Source: Icerya purchasi (taxonomy: Eukaryota > Arthropoda > Insecta > Hemiptera > Monophlebidae). From it: a stretch of DNA of 64,000 nt. Positions 60,143 through 64,000 of the stretch are shown here, in pieces. Within the stretch, counting starts at the first letter, position 1. Each line of letters opens with the position of its first letter. The stretch is taken from positions 134,428,172-134,492,171 of the forward strand of contig CM077115.1 in NCBI GenBank assembly GCA_039619475.1. Direction: 5' to 3'. The position numbers and the translations under genes were made by a program. The notes beneath the pieces were generated by a model that was not told the origin of the DNA, searched no databases, and worked only from the letters and a program-made list of their open reading frames with translations.

Positions 60143-61115
60143 TCTTTTATTTTTATTTTATTCAGAATAAATCCATAACAATTCCTACGTAATTTCTTTT
60201 CGTAGCATTTTAAACCCGCAAACGTACTGGAATCCCGTAAATTTTAATTAGACAGGGAATTCAAATGGATATACATTACACAGCTCTAGGGTCATAAATC
60301 AAAACCACTATCTACCACTACACGCTTTATAATATTACATAATAGCTCATTATAACTAAATAAAAAACAACTACAAATGACACAGATAAATTCCATTAAC
60401 ATTATTACTTCATGTCTATGATAAAAAAAAAAAAGTGTACCACTTCGTACACTTCACGGTAACTGTTTAATTATATTAAAAATACAAATTTCGACAAAAA
60501 CAAAATGTAAAACATTAAACAATATTATTATGGGCAAAATTAATTTTCGAGGTCGTAAAGGAAATAAAATTTTAATTTTTGCTGCAGTCTTATAGTTTAT
60601 TATTTGTTAAAAGATGTAAAACACATAAAAATAATAAAATTATTTTTTCGCTACAATTAACCGAGTTTTATTTTTTTGCGCATGAAAATGTAATTAAAAT
60701 AAAGTTTAAAGTAAAGATCATTTTTACGGATCTGGTGCAAGTAAAATTTATTCATCACCATTTTTTAGGATACTAATATTGCATCAGTGAAATGTATGTA
60801 GGGTATAATTTTATCAAAACGTATATATTTTTAAAACAGTTTGTAAGTACGTAAATGTTTCATTTATAATTATTTTCTCAAAAAAAAAAAAAAAATAATA
60901 CTAATAAATAATAATAAAAATTGAATAAAGTTTTTTGATTATATCACTTGGACGGATTTTTTTATCTAGTTTCGGTAGCAAGATTGATTAGTGTAAGTCC
61001 ATTCTTAAAAATTTTCACCAATATACCGCTCAATAAAAATTTGCCAAGTCAATAAAAAGTATAAAAATTTGAAAATAATATAAGATTTTTAATAATTTAC
61101 CTTTAATGTAGTGGA
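60143..61115. promoter_or_regulatory. Shared upstream region of two divergent genes
   Basis: Start codons of the transposase-like gene and ALKBH4 point away from each other, 973 bp apart. No TATA box or CpG island is evident. A frame at 60579-60776 is unsupported. Shared or separate promoters cannot be told from sequence alone. Confidence 0.4.
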
Positions 61116-61217
61116 ATGGATAGGTCGAATTTTTGCGGCTGCAAAGGTGTTCGAACGTGCTTAAAGTGTGAAAATGAATTTAATTTGCCAGATAAACAAC
61201 TGAATATTTTTGATTCG
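61116..61217 (+). CDS. Alkbh4: ALKBH4 exon 1
   Basis: The start ATG at 61116 is chosen because the upstream ATG (61106) is followed at once by TAG, and because translation begins just before the conserved Cys cluster. The donor is TCG|GTAATT. The exon encodes 34 residues. Confidence 0.85.
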
Positions 61218-62355
61218 GTAATTATTGAATTCAACAATGCTCGTCAAGTGATAATTTACGATTTTTGCTCGTAACGAAATAACAGTTAATAACACTTTTC
61301 CCATAAGAACGATATGTAAAAACTTCAGTCGTGCCAATAATAATTCCGATTAATTAATAATTTGCCTAACATTATTGAACTTCTAATGCAAAACTCCGAG
61401 TTGTTCTGAATGGTCATTGTATTTTTGTCTTGTTAACAGATAATTGGGAGGCCTGTGTACGTTTATTGTGTGTCCTGTGATAAAGTTTATTGCGATCAGG
61501 ATTCAGTGAACCATTCCTTTCACGTTCCTAATAGAAGTGATTCTTCGAATTCCTTTTTTATACCCGGTATTCGAGTTTATCCGGAATTTCTAAACAAAGA
61601 AGAAGAAGAAAGAATAATAAATAACTGCGATAGCAGACCATGGCAAAGCTCACAAAGTGGTCGAAGAAAGCAGGTGAGACTAAAAAAAACTTAATTGTAT
61701 TCCATTTTGTAATTGATCTGATATTTGTGTTTAAACTTTATTAAGTATACATATATTCGGTACATTTCAGAATTTCGGACCGGCGTGCAACTTCAAGAAG
61801 CATAAGATAAGAATAAAAAATTCTAGTCTGCCGGTAGATATGTTATTTATCCAAAATCGTTTCCGGAATTATAAATTAGAAGATTTTGTAACTATCGAGC
61901 AATGTTATTTAGAATACAATCCGAATAACGGAGCCTCCATCGATCCTCATATTGATGATTGTTGGATTTGGGGTGAACGAATTATAACCGTCAATCTTTT
62001 ATCCGATACTGTTCTGACATTAATAAAGTATAATAACGCACTGGGTGATAAATATAATTTGAGTTATTCTCCGTTTAATAAAGTCTCCGACCCGAAAACT
62101 GACGTTATTGTCGTTCGTATTCCGCTTCCTAGAAGATCGCTAATAGTATTATCGGACGAAGCACGTTATATGTGGGAACATTTTATCATGCGACGTGATA
62201 TCGAAGAACGTCGAATAAGTATCGCTTATAGAGAATTTGCGAACCCTTACCTACCCGGTGGAAATAATTATAAAGAAGTCGAGCCGTTTTATTTAATGTT
62301 AAAAAAAACGTACGATTGTTACCACGAACGTGATTCAACGGATGATTTAAAATAA
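61116..62355 (+). CDS. Alkbh4: ALKBH4-like 2-oxoglutarate/iron-dependent dioxygenase
   Basis: Joining 61116-61217, 61440-61673 and 61771-62355 (all phase 0, GT-AG) gives 306 residues, close to human ALKBH4 (about 302). The N-terminus has CGCKGVRTCLKC (residues 7-18), the Cys cluster typical of ALKBH4. The double-stranded beta-helix fold has PHIDDCWIWG, giving the iron ligands H172 and D174. The distal His is H249 (MWEHFI), and an RRISIAYRE block (259-267) holds the Arg that binds 2-oxoglutarate. ALKBH4 is known as a demethylase, reported to act on monomethyl-lysine of actin and also linked to DNA N6-methyladenine; which applies here is not shown by sequence. All catalytic residues are present, so it is probably active in nucleus and cytoplasm. 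An AATAAA at 62771-62776 may be its polyadenylation signal. The gene is divergent from the transposase-like gene. Confidence 0.93.
61440..61673 (+). CDS. Alkbh4: ALKBH4 exon 2
   Basis: The acceptor GTTAACAG precedes ATAATTGGG and the donor is CAG|GTGAGA. It encodes residues 35-112, with FIPGIRVYPEFLNKEEEE, the entry to the dioxygenase fold. Most of it is open from 61455. Confidence 0.9.
61771..62355 (+). CDS. Alkbh4: ALKBH4 exon 3 (catalytic core)
   Basis: The acceptor ACATTTCAG precedes AATTTCGGACC. It encodes residues 113-306, including the HxD, distal His and Arg motifs, and ends in TAA. The stop codon overlaps an AATAAA word (62352-62357), too close to the stop to be the likely polyadenylation signal. 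Confidence 0.93.
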   Translation, partial: NFGPACNFKKHKIRIKNSSLPVDMLFIQNRFRNYKLEDFVTIEQCYLEYNPNNGASIDPHIDDCWIWGERIITVNLLSDTVLTLIKYNNALGDKYNLSYSPFNKVSDPKTDVIVVRIPLPRRSLIVLSDEARYMWEHFIMRRDIEERRISIAYREFANPYLPGGNNYKEVEPFYLMLKKTYDCYHERDSTDDLK

Positions 62356-64000
62356 AACATTTCTTAATATGTGCGATTATTAAATGAGAAATTTAGTCCG
62401 GCTAAATGGAAATCTGTCATGATCTACGGGGCTAATTTATTTTTTGCGCAAGATTTTATACGTTTCAAATAATTTTAACTCTTCGTCGAACGCGATATAT
62501 AGATGAACACGAACGGACACAATGCATCGGGTAGATACGGATTCATTACTATCCAAAGAATTTATTGTTAAAATAATTACAATTAAACTTTTAATATTAT
62601 GCGCAAACTCATTTGTAATTGTAAAACAATTAACATTAGTGTAACGAGTTATAAACATTTCTGACATACCATTACACAGCGAGACGCCTTTTTTGTCTAC
62701 ACTTCTGCAATTTTAATGGGACTTCTTTTTGTTTGTCTTCGAAACTGTGACTTCATTTCCTTATTCATCGAATAAAAATGAAATTCTGCAGAATCTTTTA
62801 AGAAATATTTGGGTACCCACTAATTTACTATTTCTGATTTGTAACTGACTGAAGAATAACTTCCTGGATAATTATTTAATCGTTCTTTTTCTAAATTATA
62901 CTGATTTTTCAGGATGGTCGCCCAACCGGGAATTTTGTCATAAAACCGGGAAAAAAGTAAAAACAGTCGAAAACGATATTTTTAATAAAAAAAAAAAATC
63001 ATTCGAAACGTTAAAAAGTGAATAAACTTTTTAATGTACTTTACTTTAAATAAAAATTACGAAGTTCTGTTTTATTCGTATAAAATACGCTGCGACGGTC
63101 AAATATTATCAATAGTAACAAAAAAATTCCGTTCTTCTTTTTTCTAGTAATAAGGAAATCGGGAGGATTTGGACCAGGAAACTGAGAATTTAAAAATTAT
63201 ATTTGAATGGCCACATGCTTTTGGTATTAATTTCAACTATGTTTCGTATAAAGTAAGAAATAATCATTGGCCATCAATGAGTGTTATTTACGTAGAACGT
63301 AGTTTTTTATTACATCCACTTTGATTATGAAGAATAAACATCCAAGTTTGAACAGTTTATTCATTCCGATCGAGTCATCAAAATACAAATTGAAAACGAT
63401 TAAAACACTTCTTTTTTTTTCTTTTTTTGGACATATACGATGCAATCGTTGTTTTCTCTCGAGGAGATGCTTGAATTTAACAATCTATTTTTAATATTTA
63501 ATAATTAAATTGACAATTTTATATTTCATTTTTTTCTAAAGTACCCACGAATGATAATTTCTCACGAGATTTAAATCTGTGAACGAAATATCTGCTGTAA
63601 TACTTGGTTTGCTTTTCAGTATAGACCTAACTAATATTTATAACACCCGACGACTTATTACTAAAAAGTTATGGTGCATTTGGTGCTTCCTTAACAATAG
63701 ACTCTAAAATGTTTCCAATGAGGAGACATTTGATTTTGAAATATTTGCGAAATTTGTGGGGTTCTTGGATAGTGAAATAAATCGGTGCTGAATTTATGTT
63801 AAAAATAATATATAAATGCAAAAAAAATAATATTTTTTTATAAATTTGCCGTTATCTATATTTGAAAACAATTGTTGTATATCGACTATAATTAAAGAGA
63901 AATATTTTAAGAAAATTAATTTTTTTTCAATTCTAGTATTTTAATAAATATGAATGGAACTAATTTTAGCTTTTAGCGCGATTTCTTCAAGCGAATTTAA
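62356..64000. other. 3' flank of ALKBH4 and AT-rich DNA
   Basis: No further gene is recognised. The minus frame 62437-62667 lacks motifs. Long A/T runs continue to the window end. Confidence 0.45.

Noticed and set aside
1..64000. CRISPR arrays, bacterial operons or riboswitches
   Set aside because: The window is eukaryotic nuclear DNA with introns and retrotransposons; the repeats seen are microsatellites and dispersed elements, not spaced direct repeats.

Overview
This is AT-rich eukaryotic nuclear DNA, almost certainly from an insect and possibly a hemipteran. The evidence is GT-AG introns, long non-coding stretches, dense microsatellites, and a mix of non-LTR retrotransposons, Helitrons, hAT-like and pogo-like relics. 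The order-level guess is inference. There are no prokaryotic features; most open frames in the window are chance or transposon-derived.

The gene-bearing part is the right end. A four-exon minus-strand gene (about 60142 down to 53989, 336 aa) reads in frame through all three introns. It encodes a protein shaped like an ISXO2/IS1595-type (Merlin) transposase: an N-terminal zinc ribbon followed by a DDE-like fold. The expected second catalytic Asp is Ser, which suggests a domesticated transposase. Head-to-head with it, start codons about 970 bp apart, lies a complete three-exon ALKBH4 gene (61116-62355, 306 aa). At 38438-38835 there is a well-formed first coding exon of an unidentified secreted protein, with a signal peptide and a splice donor in a CpG-rich stretch. 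Its downstream exons are not securely visible.

The left half is a transposon graveyard. From left to right:
- an R1-like LINE C-terminus (about 5385-5651) and three pieces of one RNase H-bearing LINE family (5889-6095, 7094-8332, 14465-16418);
- a decayed protein-primed-type DNA polymerase B relic (about 9235-10380, Polinton-like);
- fragments of endonuclease-reverse transcriptase LINEs (10900-11820, 12198-12646, 30603-32775);
- two copies of a repeat ending in an AGCTAGT-like tail, one interrupted by a 312-bp hAT-like MITE and the other by a LINE;
- a Helitron with recognisable termini (19773-21518);
- a four-copy family of about 380-bp elements with a perfect GC hairpin and asymmetric inverted repeats (Helentron-associated-like), two of which form a head-to-head palindrome and one of which sits in an intron of the domesticated transposase gene;
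- a pogo-like transposase relic (34270-35510).

The stretches 1-5260, 16465-19370, 22300-30100, 35520-37900 and 38840-53690 hold nothing I can identify as genes. They contain simple repeats, homopolymer runs and a possible tRNA-derived SINE. All identifications are from reading motifs; no database search was run.
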